Assembly (NCBI RefSeq): GCF_902686445.1
Contig: NC_062213.1
Span: forward strand, 9,359,241-9,423,240
Direction of reading: 5' to 3'
Length of the DNA stretch: 64,000 bases
Source: Sciurus carolinensis
Lineage: Eukaryota; Chordata; Mammalia; Rodentia; Sciuridae
Part shown: piece by piece, positions 33,076 through 44,347 of the stretch
Layout of the letters: each line of letters starts with the position of its first letter
How positions within the stretch are numbered: the first letter of the stretch is position 1
Notes under the pieces: model-generated
The model's input: only the letters and a program-made list of their open reading frames with translations
What the model was told of the DNA's origin: nothing
The model's database searches: none
Made by a program: the position numbers and the translations under genes

Positions 33076-33514
33076 TAATACGAAGGTGTGGATTAAATAC
33101 GATGGAAGCTCTAGACAAGTGGGTGCGGCTGAGGGCCGAGCTTTGGCGCCTGGGCTGTGGCTGTCACTGCCCAGGTTGCAGGCAGAGGGTAGCTGTGAGC
33201 GCTCTCCTGGACACCAGGGCCTGCAGGGCTGAGTGGGCACAGGGGAGCTGGCAGAGGCCATCACTGGGACTCTGGTGCTCGGGGTGGAGGGGATTTACTT
33301 TCTGGATCCCTGGTTTTGGGCTAATGGAATGGGTTTGGAGACCCTTGTTCTTAGGGCTTCTGGAATTCTCCAGAGCACTTGGTGCACAGTGCTTCTGGAC
33401 TGTGCTCTAAGGCTCGGCTGAACTCCGGAAGGCCTGAGCTGAGCCCTGGCGGAGCCTCAGCAGGTCCTTGTGTAGGGCCGACTGTAGGTTCTGCGCTTCC
33501 ACCAGCCCTGACAC

Positions 33515-33640
33515 ACTGACAGTCAGCTCCACAAATGTCCCAGGGCCACCGTCGCCCTCTCCTGTTTCACAGCGGATGGGACTAAGGTTCAGAGCGGTTG
33601 CCTCAGTTCACCACAGACACACAGCCAATAGCACAGAGCC
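33515..33640 (-). repeat. MIR (antisense)
   Basis: TTTCACAGCGGATGGGACTAAGG, TTCAGAGCGGTTGCCTCAG and ACACACAGCCAATAGCACAGAGCC follow antisense MIR. Confidence 0.65.
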
Positions 33641-34589
33641 GATCGGAGAAGATACGGTGTATCTCCAGAACCCAGTCCCGGTGCATTTCCACCCCTCCAG
33701 GATCCTCATGCCGAATTCTCTTGATACCTTACTGCAAACGCCCTGTGTGGCCAAGATGAGGAGAATGGCTAACAACAGGCAGCCCTAGACCCATGATCCA
33801 TGCAGAGTTGGCGGTGGCAGGCCTTGGCCCTCAGGTGCCCAGGTGGAGGGCCCCACCTGCACACCTGGGCAGGGAAGACCGGGTGCTGGGGCCTGCGTTC
33901 CCTCAGCCTTGCACCCTCTCCTGGGCTGCTGAACAGGCTCATTCTCCCCAGACGTTTCACCAGCGCCCTCCCCTAGCCTGGGGTTACAGTTACAAAGTCA
34001 GAAGTGTGGGTTCCCTGTTCATGGGGCTTATGGTCCAGCCTCTGGGGTGCTCCCTGCCTCCCCTGCTCCGTCCACATCACACTGGGGACAATTCCCGAAG
34101 CCCTGGGGGCCCTGTGCCCTCACATCCCAACTTCCCCACACCTGTTGGCTCATGTATAGAAAGGACTGGGGACTGGCCAAGGGTCACTGCTTCTGGGTCT
34201 TCTCACCTAGTGGCTGCAGGCTGCAGCACCACGTGGGCTCATCATTACCCTCTTCTAGAAAGATGGGCACTCCACAGCTGGAGCTGCAGCAGCCAGCAGC
34301 AGTGTGTGCCCACCCGGTTACCCAGGGTCCAGCCCTGGAGGGCCGCTGGGCTGTCAGGAGGCTGGGCCCTGGATTCCTAAGTCCCAGCGTCTTCCTGACT
34401 CTGCTGCTTGCCAGCTCACCACCTTCCCCTGTAGCATCTGGCTTTCTTGATAAAGTGAGACCCACCCTGCACCCCAGGGGAGATGGGTGTGCCCCTGTGG
34501 AGGGTTCCAGAGCATGGGCCTGGGTAGGAGGAGCTGGGGTGCCCCTCTCCGCTGCTCCTCTCCAGCTCTGGAGCTTGGGCGGGTATTTT
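33641..34589. other. No gene seen
   Basis: Unique GC-rich DNA. Frames 33,793-34,380 and 34,047-34,604 (about 190 codons each, overlapping in different phases) have no domain and mostly Pro/Ser/Gly/Trp composition. An L2-like string (CCCTGTTCATGGGGCTTATGG) occurs at 34,013. Confidence 0.5.
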
Positions 34590-34715
34590 GCTTCTCAGAC
34601 TTAGTTTTCCTGTCTGTCAGAAAGAAGAGGAGCATGGCTGCTTGCTGGGCTTCCTGAAGGTTAAATGACAGGAAGACCCATGGCCAGTGCTGGGTAAAAG
34701 GCACTCTTAGTAATT
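34590..34715 (+). repeat. MIR (sense)
   Basis: TTGCTTCTCAGACTTAGTTTTCC, TGTCTGTCAGAAAGAAGAGG and GGTTAAATGACAGGAAG ... CCAGTGCTGGG match the MIR core and 3' half. Confidence 0.7.
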
Positions 34716-35224
34716 CTTATTGTTGACACTGACCACACTGTAGTGGGACCCAGTGAACTGGAAGGACAGGAGCCAGGACCCACCTCCCAGCCAGCTCGGG
34801 CCATCCGACACAGGCACTCTGCCATGAAGGAATGGCTGTCCCTGCTCACCTCCATGGCCTGGCCCGAGACTTCGACAAGGCCAAAGGCAGGGAAGGGAGG
34901 GCCACTGGAGGCACAGCCTTTCCCATGTGCTTGTAACTGCCAACCACACAGGGCGAGTCCTTTGCAAAGGGCTGATTTTAATTTCCATTCTGGTCATACC
35001 CAGCTAATAAGCCCTGGTATATACAGGTAACCTTTATTCCAGAAGGGCATCCGTTTGTGTCCTTCCCCTTTCAGTGCCATGTTCCTGATGGTCCTGGACA
35101 GGTCCAGGTTCTGCAGTAGGAGGGGCAAGACCCCGTGAGTTGGGTCCCCAGCCTCACCTCTGCGCCCCGCCCCACCCCTCCTCCTGCCAGTCGGTGACCT
35201 TCAGAGCCACGCCCCGTATTGCCC

Positions 35225-35330
35225 TAGCGCAGATCTCACTCTGCCGCTCTCTGTGCCACCGCACTCAGTGCCTCTCTTGATCTCAGTTTCCTTCTCTGTG
35301 CAATGGACAGAATAGCTGAGGATGGCAGCA
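35225..35330 (+). repeat. MIR (sense)
   Basis: CTCACTCTGCCGCTCTCTGTGCC, GATCTCAGTTTCCTTCTC and TGTGCAATGGACAGAATAGC. Confidence 0.68.
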
Positions 35331-35539
35331 ACCTCGAGCTGAGCAAGTTAGAGAAGGTGGCAGTGCTTCCCACCCTACTGGGCACAGTGTCTCCCACAGC
35401 CAGTGTTGTGCACAGGTCACACAGGTTCAGGTGTGGCTGTGAGCATAGAAATCATGTCCTCGTCACACAGACAGCATCCCCTCTCAGGGAAGGGCCTGTC
35501 ACATCTTGGGCTGTGGATGTGTGCCTTGCTATGCCATTC

Positions 35540-35660
35540 TCCATCTGCAAGACCCTGTTCCTGCCTTTCTGCTGCCTCATCTTGTCACCTGCATGTCAGC
35601 TCACATGTCCCCTCTTCTGGGTATCCTTTCCCCCTCAACCAGGGCTTTTCCTGCATCTGC
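35540..35660 (+). repeat. L2 fragment (sense)
   Basis: CACCTGCATGTCAGCTCACATGTCCCC then TTTCCCCCTCAACCAGG matches the L2 string GTCTCAGCTCAAATGTCACC / CCTTCCCTGACC. Confidence 0.55.
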
Positions 35661-36539
35661 CCAGTCCCCTGGCATGCACAGCACTTGCTCAGAGGGCACA
35701 CGGTCCTGTGTGAGTGGCCGTGTGCGGGGCCCCTCGGGTGTGGAGCCTGTGCTTCTCTTCCTACCGAGCACACGCCTGGGTCAGGAACATCTTTGCATCT
35801 TGCTGGCAAGCAGAGGCAGGCACAGTTGGTCCACTTGTCTCCTCGACACAGAACTGGCCCAGCTGCCGGCTTGATGAACACGGGCCAGGCAGGCCCCAGG
35901 GGATCATGTCTCAGCCTCCTCAGGCACCAGCCAGCCTTCCACACCTCCTCCCACCTCTGCCTCGGGTTTTGGAGAACTGGAATGGACTGCAGACTCAGGG
36001 TCCTTTAATCGTGGGACTGGTCCCTTCCCTGCATTCTATGTGCTGGTCAAAGTACCTGCCATTTATACAAAAGTCTGCATGCCTCCCAGTGAATGAAGCA
36101 AACACGGTGCCCAGTAGTTCACTGCCCTTTCTAAATCAGTGCCCTGGCCAGGAGGAGGAAGGAGAGGGGAGGAACTGACCCCAGCACACCTCATTCCACT
36201 TGGCAAGCCCTCGACCCACATCCCACAGGCTGTATGGGGAAGATGTGTCGCCATGTCGCCTAGTGGTCTTCGGGTAAACCCTTACCCATGAGCACTCCAG
36301 TGAGCCTCTGGGCTTCTGGCTGCCAGAAGAGGAAGAAGGGAAGGCCTTTGGGACTGGGAAGCAGATTTGCTTTTCTGCTGGTCACATAGAGTGGAATTGG
36401 CTCCCTGCACTTAGCAACCTATGCAGATGGGTCCTCCCTCAATGGAGCCTCCAGGGGCCAGGGCTGCTCTTCTCATCGAAGCCAGTACTTGGGTCAAGGA
36501 GGGACCATCAGGGAGTGTTTGGAATCGTGCTGAGCACTT
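35661..36539. other. No gene seen
   Basis: Unique DNA. Open frames of up to 200 codons overlap in several phases and carry no domain. A perfect minus-strand donor string (CAG|GTAAGT; plus positions 36,536-36,544) has no matching acceptor upstream. Confidence 0.45.
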
Positions 36540-36559
36540 ACCTGCTGTATGGCTGTCAA

Positions 36560-36760
36560 GTGGCATATTGAATTAACTCTCCTCCACATTGAAGTGCATC
36601 TGCACCAGTGTCTGCAGCCATCAGTTGATGGCCGTCTCCTGCCTTTAGCCGTTCCCTTTATTTGAACCCTGTCCTTGGATGAGTTCCCAGAAGAGAGATA
36701 CTGAAAATGTTTTGAGGTTTCTTGCTACCTGTTGCCACTTGTGACTTTGCTGTGGAGGGG
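36560..36760 (+). repeat. Possible old L1 3' fragment
   Basis: AACCCTGTCCTTGGATGAG, then GAGATACTGAAAATGTTTTGAGG and TTGCTACCTGTTGCCACTTG resemble the L1M string AACATTTTGAGGC ... ACATATTGCCAAATTG. Decayed; low certainty. Confidence 0.35.
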
Positions 36761-38190
36761 AGATCGGGAGACGACTATCCCTGTAGTGACTGGGAGAGGG
36801 AGACCCCACAGCAGCAGTGGGATCCTGTGACGGGCCCAGAGTCCTGGACCAGGATGGAGGCCCCAGGGAATTTGCTCCTGGTATGGAGAGCCTGTTCTCA
36901 TGTCTCTCATCTGGGGGCAGCTAGTGTGTAAATTGGGGGAGTGAGCACTTTCAGGTGTGGGGGGCAGAACCTGCACCTCACCTCAAATACATTTGAAAAA
37001 TTGGGGTGTTGGTAGCCCACAGGAGAAAAATAGCACAAACAAGGCTTGCAAAATTCCAGGTGTCCATCACACCTAGAGATCCTTTGCCCTGGTCCCCAGG
37101 GTGCCACAAAGCAGAGGACTTTCATAGAACTTCAGGATTCGAAGGGACCTCAGGTCTCCTTGACATTCAGAGGGCCGCCGGGCTATTCCCACATCCCCTC
37201 CAGTGCCCAGTGGAAATCCAGAGAGCAAAGCTCATTCAGGAAGGGGAATGCAGACAGCTTGCTTGATGGCAGCTCCGGGCCCTCAGACCTGGGCGGGCCA
37301 GTCCCTGGGTGGCTTGGATGGAGGCGTGTGAGAAGGTGAGGCGTGAAGGCACAAGGCAGAAGTGCCGGCCCAGGCTGCTTCTCAACCCGGAGACGGGTCC
37401 TCGCCCCACATGCTCTTCAGAGGGCCACCAGTGCGCCACCTCCTGCTGCAGGGACAGTCGCATGCTCCGCAGGAAGAGCAGAACACAGCCTGGAGCCCTC
37501 TGGAAACCCCCAGGTGGTGTGGGATGGAGGGTCAGCGTGCAGGGTAGCTGGCCTCAGAGTGGCCCCTTTCCACAGGTATTGATCATCCCAGTAATTGAAA
37601 GATTATTGAAATCTTTATTGTATCATGTATAAAGAATCATAAGAAATCCATCATATGATAACAGAAATGATGTTTGATGGAAAAAAGACCCCTTAACCCA
37701 AACGAACCAGAGAGGGCTGGTCCTGCAAACCTCTCAAGGCCTGGCGTGAAGGACGACAGCAGTTCTCCTCTGGCCCTGTGTTCAGCCTATGGTGAAGTCA
37801 CAAGTCATCCGCCTCCGGAGTGAGACGGCGAAGACTGTCTGGGCACCCTGGTGAAGATGGCTTGGACGTCGTGGACTCCCCAGAGGGCCGCGGTGACCCC
37901 AGCGGCGCCTGGACCACAGCCTGCCACCTGAGCCGCTCTCTTCCCTTTGCGCTCGTTTGGCTCGCAGGGCTGGGGTAGAAATCATAGCGATTCAGAACCT
38001 GGCTTTTCCAGCAGGCTGCCGGGGTCCTGTCTGCCTGTGGCTTTCAGCTTTCTCCTGTCCCCTTCCGTCCTCTCTGAAGTGGGATGACGTACCAGCTTAC
38101 GGGAGGATGATGAGGTTAAAGGAGTGACTGCCGCGAAGCTCTGAGAGCGGGGGCCTGGGAAGTGCCCGCGTCGACACGCTCCCCACGCAC
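36761..38190. other. No gene seen
   Basis: Mixed unique DNA. An A/T-rich patch at 37,580-37,690 contains ATTGAAAGATTATTGAAATC. No exon, RNA gene or clear repeat. Confidence 0.45.
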
Positions 38191-38285
38191 ACTGCATGGA
38201 TACACATGTGCACACGCCCACACGCCTGTGAGTGCATGTGCATGCCACGTAGCACATATGTGCATTGTACTGTATGCATCACAGA
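38191..38285. repeat. Alternating purine-pyrimidine (CA/TG-rich) stretch
   Basis: GATACACATGTGCACACGCCCACACGCCTG then GTGCATGTGCATGCCACG and GCACATATGTGCATTG. It is an old CA/TG microsatellite with several small palindromes (ACATGT, GCACATATGTGC) and could form Z-DNA. Confidence 0.6.
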
Positions 38286-38874
38286 CGCGACACATGAAAG
38301 CCAGTAAAACTCTCCCCAGTTACTCCAGCAAAAGCCCACGGCACGTCATTCCTGAGAACTGGAGTATTTGAAAGCCAACTCCCAAGGCGACTTTCTGTTC
38401 CCCACGCCCAGAGTGGGGGAAACCGAGGCACCAGCCCCCACTGCATCCAGGGTCCTGCGTGGAGCATAGTTGCCCAGCTGCCGGGCCTCCAGGTCCTGTG
38501 GAGCCCTGCCCCCTGGCCTCCTGGAGCCTGGATCAAGGCCTGGTGACGCTCTACGGCCTCCTCCTCTGTGCTGGGGAGTAACCGTGTTTGCTTGGCTTCC
38601 TGCTGGAGAACCGGCCACAGACACCACAGCATCAAGGAGGGCGGCCTCGGCTCTGGCCAGGGCTTCCCCGGAAGGCCCTGGTGCCACCTCACACTGGCAT
38701 CCTTTTCCAGAAGTGCTTTTTGTCTGAAAGCTCTCTGTGTGACCCTAACAAAAGCAGCTGCGTTTCCTTGGCCTTTGAAGAGGCAGAGGACAAAGGAAAG
38801 GAAGAAGGCCACACTGGTCCCTGGCCTCCTGCAGCGCCTCCGCCCTCCGCCCTGCCTGCGTGCAGTGAGCTCAC

Positions 38875-38999
38875 CTGAGGACTTCTGGGAGCCTGCTCAC
38901 CACTGGCAAAGGCCCCCTGGCTTCCTGGGAGGGCCAGGCAGCTGGGCTGGGGGCATTCAGAGAGCTGGGGCCTCTTCCCTCTGTGGGAGAGCAGAAGTG
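38875..38999 (-). other. Candidate exon on minus strand, 125 nt
   Basis: Seen on the minus strand: a pyrimidine tract CCACCTCCTCCTCCTCTTAG ends at 39,000, and the interval ends in TCCTCAG|GTGAGC at 38,875. Both splice sites are close to consensus. Two reading frames are open through all 125 nt, one starting HFCSPTEGRGPSSL and the other LLLSHRGKRPQLSE. An alternative acceptor (CTCTCCCACAG) lies 19 nt inside. No protein family is recognised. It could be an exon of an antisense or unrelated gene, or a pseudo-exon; GC-rich DNA produces such pairs by chance. Confidence 0.28.
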
Positions 39000-39000
39000 C

Positions 39001-40884
39001 TAAGAGGAGGAGGAGGTGGAGGTTTGGGAGCGTCTGCAGTGGTGGGGTGACTGGCCACACCAAGAAGGAGGAGGAGTGGAGGCGTGGGGAGGGAGACACT
39101 GCCCAAGTGGGTGCCCGGGCAGAGCAGCGGCAGGGGACACCATGGCCACCCACCGAGGAGGAGGGTGCCTGGCGAATCTGAGCAGCAGGGGCTCAGGGTG
39201 CTGGGCAGGAGTGGGGAGGGTGTGTGGGTCAGAGAGGGAGAGGTGGGCAGGTCAGAGAGGCCTTGGTGACATTTGGTGTCACTGTGCCTCAAGGGCCACC
39301 GTGTCTCCTACTGGATCTCTGTTAACACTTGGGTCACTTCCTATTTCTGATTTCCTGGGCTCCACTGGGAAATGGCCCCTGAGTCCACCGCTGGGCCTGT
39401 AGCTCTTGCCTTGACTCCCTGGCATCCCACCGGGACCCCTAGCCTGGCATCGCTGGTGGCAGATGGACGCCTCTCCTCCTGCCAGCCTGTCTCCTGCTCA
39501 GCCAGGCCTTTCAATTTCACATCCCACCAAATGGGTCCTGGTTGGTCCTGATCTTAATGCCCTGACCTTTGCCCAGGAGCAGCATCCTGAGGCCCTTCTG
39601 GAATGAGGTCTCTTCACTGCAACACTGTCCCCCTGTCCCCCAAAGCACCCTTCGCTCCGCTTCCTCAGGACACTGATCACTTGCCGCCTGGCGGTTGCCT
39701 GGCAGATTCTTGCCCTAGGTGCTCAATTCCACAGGTCCAGGACTGGGCCTGCCCCAGGAGCTGGCGCCTGCCCTCCACCCGCGTCATCTGCCACAGCGCA
39801 GCTGGAGAAAGCCGGACAGCCATTCTCTGCTCCAGCCACAGAGGACCCGTCACAGCAGGCTGCGACCTGCACGCCCGGACCCGGGCCCTGCCGCCTCTGC
39901 TGCAGCCGCCCACCGCCATCCCCGCCCCCCTCCACCTGAACAGCATCGCTCGGGCCAGCTGACCCCGTGGCTGTCTTGGCCAGGTCCCATTGGCCACGTT
40001 TGGCTGCCAGGGCGTGATCTTCCTGACGCTTTGTGGGGCTCTGAGCAGAGAGGATGGATGTGGCCCTGCGTTCAGAGCCCTTGCCGCTGACCGCAGGGCA
40101 GCAGGGGTGCTCTATAAAGGGCCACCCACGAACCTTGAGGTTTTGCAGGCCAGATGGTGCCTCGTGATTACTCAGTTCTGCTCTGTGGCAGAAAGCCCTG
40201 GCCTTCCTGAAGGAAGGGGTGTGCCGTGTTCCCATGACAAACATTTCCTTTACAGAACGAGGTGGCGGCCCCTGGACTGCACCCCTGGGCCTGGGGCTCT
40301 CAGGCGGGCCCAAGCTACAGCCCAGCGTGTGTGCAGCTTGCTCATTGCTGGTGTCCTCAGCCGCCCGGGACCCCTCCAGGACAGGGACTGCGTGGGGCTC
40401 CTCACCACACTGCAGAGCCCCAGTCAGCAGTGGCCCCGGCCGGCCCAGCTGGGGGCGAGGCGGTGAGAAGCAGAGTGGCCGGATCCTTCCCTTAGACCAC
40501 GAAGTGGCTTTAGCTCCAAGGTTTGGGAGTCAGACTCACCCCTTCTCCAGGCGCACTCTTCCTGGATGCTGCAGCAAGCTCTGGCGGGCACGGGCGTGGT
40601 CTCCTGGGGGCAGGTGGGGGAATTTGGGCTCAGCCCTCAGCCTTGACATCTGGAATGCCTGGCTCCTGGCAGCAGCCCCAGCCTCACCCAGGGCCCACCT
40701 GGACTCACTCCTCCGAGGGCGGGGCAGGTGCAGGTGGAGTCCCTGAGCTATGGGCAGCCTCTCTGGGGGGCAGCCTGTTCCCTCTTGCCTGGGGCTGGCC
40801 TGAGCGCTGAGCAGCTTGGGTGAAGCCCTGACATGCGGCCTGCAGAGCCATTGACCTCAGGGCTGTGTACTCGCCTCTCACTGA
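39001..40884. other. No gene seen
   Basis: G/C-rich unique DNA with many overlapping frames of 60-196 codons in most phases, a sign of composition rather than coding. A TATA-like CTCTATAAAGGG is at about 40,110, but no splice donor consensus follows within a few hundred bases. Confidence 0.5.
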
Positions 40885-41012
40885 GCAGCCATAACAGCCT
40901 GCGTGGATATCATCGTTGTCCTCATTTTATGCAGGGCAGACTGTATCACAGAAGAGTTGCTTGTCCGAGGTCACCAGCAGCTCTGTCAAAGTGTGGTTTG
41001 ACCCTGGCAAAC
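40885..41012 (-). repeat. MIR (antisense)
   Basis: GTCCTCATTTTATGCAGGGC, AGAGTTGCTTGTCCGAGGTCACC and GTGTGGTTTGACCCTGG: clear antisense MIR. Confidence 0.82.
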
Positions 41013-41124
41013 CCATGCCAGTATTCTCGTTTATAACCACCATGCCGAGCCGACACAGAATGGCCAGGGTTCTGAGCTGCAGGGGCTGGGGTGAATCCGT
41101 CTCGCCCCACTGCCTCCAACCCCT

Positions 41125-41235
41125 TGGTCCAGCCCCTTTGTCCGGATGAGGACACTGCTGCACAGAGACAGAAGTCATTTCCTAACCAAGATCACACAGC
41201 ATTTCTAGAGGCAGAATCTGAAGCTGGTGATCCGA
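41125..41235 (-). repeat. MIR (antisense)
   Basis: CCGGATGAGGACACTGCTGCAC, TTCCTAACCAAGATCACACAGC and GAGGCAGAATCTGAAGC: a second antisense MIR about 110 bp after the previous one. Confidence 0.75.
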
Positions 41236-41363
41236 TTCCTAATGAATGCTTTATCCACAAGCCCAAGGCTGTTCTTTGGCACCTGCAGGCGGACAAAGGC
41301 AAAGTCTCTCCCTCTTCCTCTCTGCCCAGCCCCACCTTATCCTTTGTTAAAACACAACCCCTG

Positions 41364-41580
41364 CCGAGCATGGTGGCTCATGCCTCTAATCCCAGCAGAT
41401 CAGGAGGCTGAGGCTGGAGGATCTCAAGTTCAAAGTCAACCTCAGCAATTTAGTGAGGCCCTAAGCAACTCAGCGAGACTCTGCCTCTAAATAGAATGAT
41501 AAAAAGGGCTGGGGGGTGTGGCTCAGTGATTAAAGTGGCCCTGGGTTCAGTCCCTGGTATATTAAAAAACAAAAACAAAA
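41364..41580 (+). mobile_element. B1-dID composite SINE (sense), full length
   Basis: B1 half: GCCGAGCATGGTGGCTCATG, TAATCCCAGCAGATCAGG, GTTCAAAGTCAACCTCAGC ... CTCTGCCTCTAAATAG. ID half: GGGCTGGGGGGTGTGGCTCAG, GGTTCAGTCCCTGGTAT, then an A/C-rich tail. A 13-bp imperfect duplication flanks it: AACACAACCCCTG (41,351-41,363) and AAGACCACCCCTG (41,581-41,593). This dimer is lineage-restricted and supports a sciurid or glirid source. Confidence 0.93.
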
Positions 41581-41593
41581 AAGACCACCCCTG

Positions 41594-42219
41594 TCAGCAG
41601 GAAGTGGCAATACAAATATGCTCCTTACACTTTAGTTTGCCTGGACAGGGGTGGGCGGTAAGGGGACTGGGCCTGCCAGCAGTCGGATCCCGACTTGAGT
41701 CAGTGCCCTTGGAGTGCTGGGCAGGTCTCTCTGACTTGGAACTGCATCTCAGGAACCCGTGGCCATGAGACCCTGGCCCCTGGCGATGCTTTCTTCTGTG
41801 GAGTCAGCTGCCTGGGTTAAAAAGGGAGGCCACCTGGCTGAAGCAAACTGGGAAGCTCTGGAGAGGGGACCTGCAGGTGCCTTGTGGCTCCGGATGGCCG
41901 AGGGGGGGCTCTACGGGCCTTCACCAGCTCTTTCCGTCTCCCCTTTTCTTGATCTAGAACAATCTGCTGCCAGTGCTGGCTGGGGAATGGGAGAGGGCAG
42001 AGTGACCAGCAGAGGGCAAGGTCCCTGGGGTCCAGATTGTCGGGCTGGTGGACCTGTCGTGTCTGCAGAGGAGTATCCTCAGCTCAAGTGTTGGCCAAGG
42101 TGCAGGCTGTCGGGGCCCCGGCAACCCTGCCAGCCCAGGGCTACTTCATGAGAGCTGAAGAAGCATCAGGATCTGCTCATCTGCAAAATGCCAGGGCCAC
42201 CTGCAGGCTGTCGTGTGGC
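41594..42219. other. No gene seen
   Basis: Unique GC-rich DNA. It contains the near-consensus CTCF string listed separately at 42,006. Confidence 0.45.
42006..42019 (+). promoter_or_regulatory. CTCF-like motif (one mismatch)
   Basis: CCAGCAGAGGGCAA agrees with CCASYAGRKGGCRS except at the last position. Candidate only. Confidence 0.4.
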
Positions 42220-42355
42220 CTGGGGGTCTAGAGCTCCATCCGGCACTTAGCTCTACATTCATTGGCTGGGTGACATTGGGCAAGTTCTTCATCTCTGTTT
42301 TAGATTTTTACCTAAAAAATGGGAATGACAGTAGCTCTCATGAAAAGCTTAGGAG
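42220..42355 (+). repeat. MIR (sense)
   Basis: TTGGCTGGGTGACATTGGGCAAG, TTCTTCATCTCTGTTTTAG and CCTAAAAAATGGGAATGACAG: clear MIR. Confidence 0.85.
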
Positions 42356-42437
42356 TCAGGTGCTGTGTTGTCTCCAGGCTCTCTTTGGCCTGGGAGGCCA
42401 GAGCAGATAGATGTGTGAGAGCTTCAGCAGAGAGGAC

Positions 42438-42715
42438 GTATCAGTCAGTTTTGGCTGCATAACAAAGAACACAAGATGGCGTAAGAGCACCCTTTTGATA
42501 ACCCGGGTCTATCGCTCATGTTCAGTCTGCAATTTGAGTTGGCCTGGACCAGGTGGTCACAGCTCTCTGAACCATGTTTTCCTCATGGCAAAGAGACAGG
42601 TGTGCAGAGCTCTTAAGATTCTGGTTCTGAATGCACCCTGGTACACACGTGCTGCTGACCAAAGCAAGGTCTGCGGCCATGCCTAGCATCACTGACATGA
42701 GGAAATCCCAGGGAG
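42438..42715 (-). mobile_element. MLT1-like MaLR LTR fragment (antisense)
   Basis: TATCAGTCAGTTTTGGCTGC, ATAACAAAGAACACAAGATGGC, TTGAGTTGGCCTGGACC and TTTTCCTCATGGC follow the antisense MLT1 order (GCTGCATAACAAATTACC ... GCTGGGTCCTC ... TTGCCATGTGG). Diverged. Confidence 0.5.
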
Positions 42716-43469
42716 GGGTTTGGGAGCACTTGGCCCATCCGTGCAGATTGAATGAATGCATAACGAGGGGCCAGCGGGAGGACCCACTCAGAGGCGCCGG
42801 ACACTATCGTAAAACTCCCAGGCAAGTTCATGACCGAGATCTGTACCTCTGCACTTCCCGGAAATCTCTGCTGTCCTTACGGTGACTCTGTCACCCTCTT
42901 GGCTTGACATTAGCGTGGAAAAATTTCCCCTGTGCTATTTTAAATTCTTCGTGAACCAGCATTTTTCTTCCTCTAATCCAGGGAAGAATATTCTGGAATT
43001 TGCTTGATGGCGGGATAGCTCTGGTACTCACCCAACGTGGCATGGCTGGGGTTCGGGGTGTGCTGATGCGTCACCTGCCCCAATCCTGCCAGGGCGCCTA
43101 GCATGGTCAGGTCCACCCTCTCATCAGGGGGCGGGAGGCCCTGGCTGCGCATGCCCCCAGCGCGGAGTCCCAGGGACTTCTAAGGTGTCAACTACTGTCT
43201 GCACTTGCATTTCTCTGATGACCGATGAGCCCTCTGTGCCTGTCCTGCCCTCAGCCTGACCCCGCTGGCTTCCCCTCCCCACCCCTGGCCTCCCTCTTCT
43301 TGCCCTTCACAGTTCAGTGTGGACTTTCATCCCTGCAGGAGACTCTTGGCTCAGGCCCCTCCAGCCGCTCCTCGGCCGCCCTTCCACAACAGCAGGCTGA
43401 GGCCCATGTTTTCATACCCACCTCCAGCCTCCCACCTTGGGGATCAAGGCCAGCTCCTGCACCTGCAGG
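42716..43469. other. No gene seen
   Basis: Near 43,190-43,235 a string GTCTGCACTTGCATTTCTCTG resembles the old-L1 motif CATTTGCATTTCCCTGATG. The rest is unique. No exon pair was noticed; a minus donor-like GTGAGT (plus 43,026-43,031) has no acceptor. Confidence 0.4.
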
Positions 43470-43605
43470 CTGTGCATCCTCTACCAAGGGCTTGAACCTC
43501 TCTGAGCCTCAGGTCCTTCCTGCGAAGTCGGGGATAAAAATAGCATGCGCTGGGAGAGTTTTCTTGAGAATGGAGAGAAATGGTGTGTATGAAGTATCCG
43601 GCTCA
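43470..43605 (+). repeat. MIR (sense)
   Basis: GAACCTCTCTGAGCCTCAGG, CCTTCCTGCGAAGTCGGGG, TAAAAATAGCATGCGC and TATGAAGTATCCGGC: good MIR core and 3' half. Confidence 0.85.
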
Positions 43606-44336
43606 TAGACGGCTGGGTGGGGACAGCTCTTGGATGGTGGTCTTTGCGGGCTCCTAGCCCGGGGCTTTCTGGACAGGTTCTGTGTATTCTCAGATTGCAG
43701 CAGGGCCAGGGGAGACCTGGAAGGAGCCACTGGCCTTACTGGAGGAGACTTGCGCATCAGGTGTGGGCTGGCCTAGGGACCGTTTTAAAAGTCCCTTCTC
43801 GGCCTGCCATTCTGTGATCGGGAGATTACCAGGGGAAACATTCTCCCTGTGTGGCCCACGCAGGTAGTCACAGGAGCCTGCAGCTGCAGCAGAGAGCTGG
43901 GTGTGCCTAACACCGCTGGGCACACCGTGGAGGCTGTCATCTTTCTGCTGACCAGGGTGTCCGTGTCCCAGCAGAGGAGGGGGCCCACTATTTGGCTGGC
44001 AGAGGGAGTAGCCCTGGAAGACTCTGCCTCAAGCTGGGTGGCCCTCCACTCTCTACCCTAGGAGGGACGGCGGGGCTGCAGATCAGGAAATCAGGGAGAG
44101 CAGGAGCAGAGACCTTTAACCCCCAGCCCCCAGGTCACAGTCTCACGTCTCTGCAGGGGCCATGCAGGTAATATGAATGGGTGCAGAGGTCTGGGTGAGG
44201 CAATAGGGAGTGGTGAGGCCTGGGGCAAACTGTTAAACTGTGCTAGGCAGGGAGTAGTTGCTGCTTAGCCTGGGGAATGTGAGCCCAGGACTCCTTTTCC
44301 AAAGGAAGGCAGAGGTCTACTTTTTTATGTGAAATG
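43606..44336. other. No gene seen
   Basis: Unique DNA with chance frames only. Confidence 0.45.
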
Positions 44337-44347
44337 TTCTAATTTTT

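Noticed and set aside
36536..36544. Perfect minus-strand splice donor CAG|GTAAGT
   Set aside because: No acceptor with a pyrimidine tract within an exon-sized distance; an isolated consensus string.
40105..40120. TATA-like CTCTATAAAGGG
   Set aside because: No downstream splice donor, CpG island or palindrome; single motif without support.
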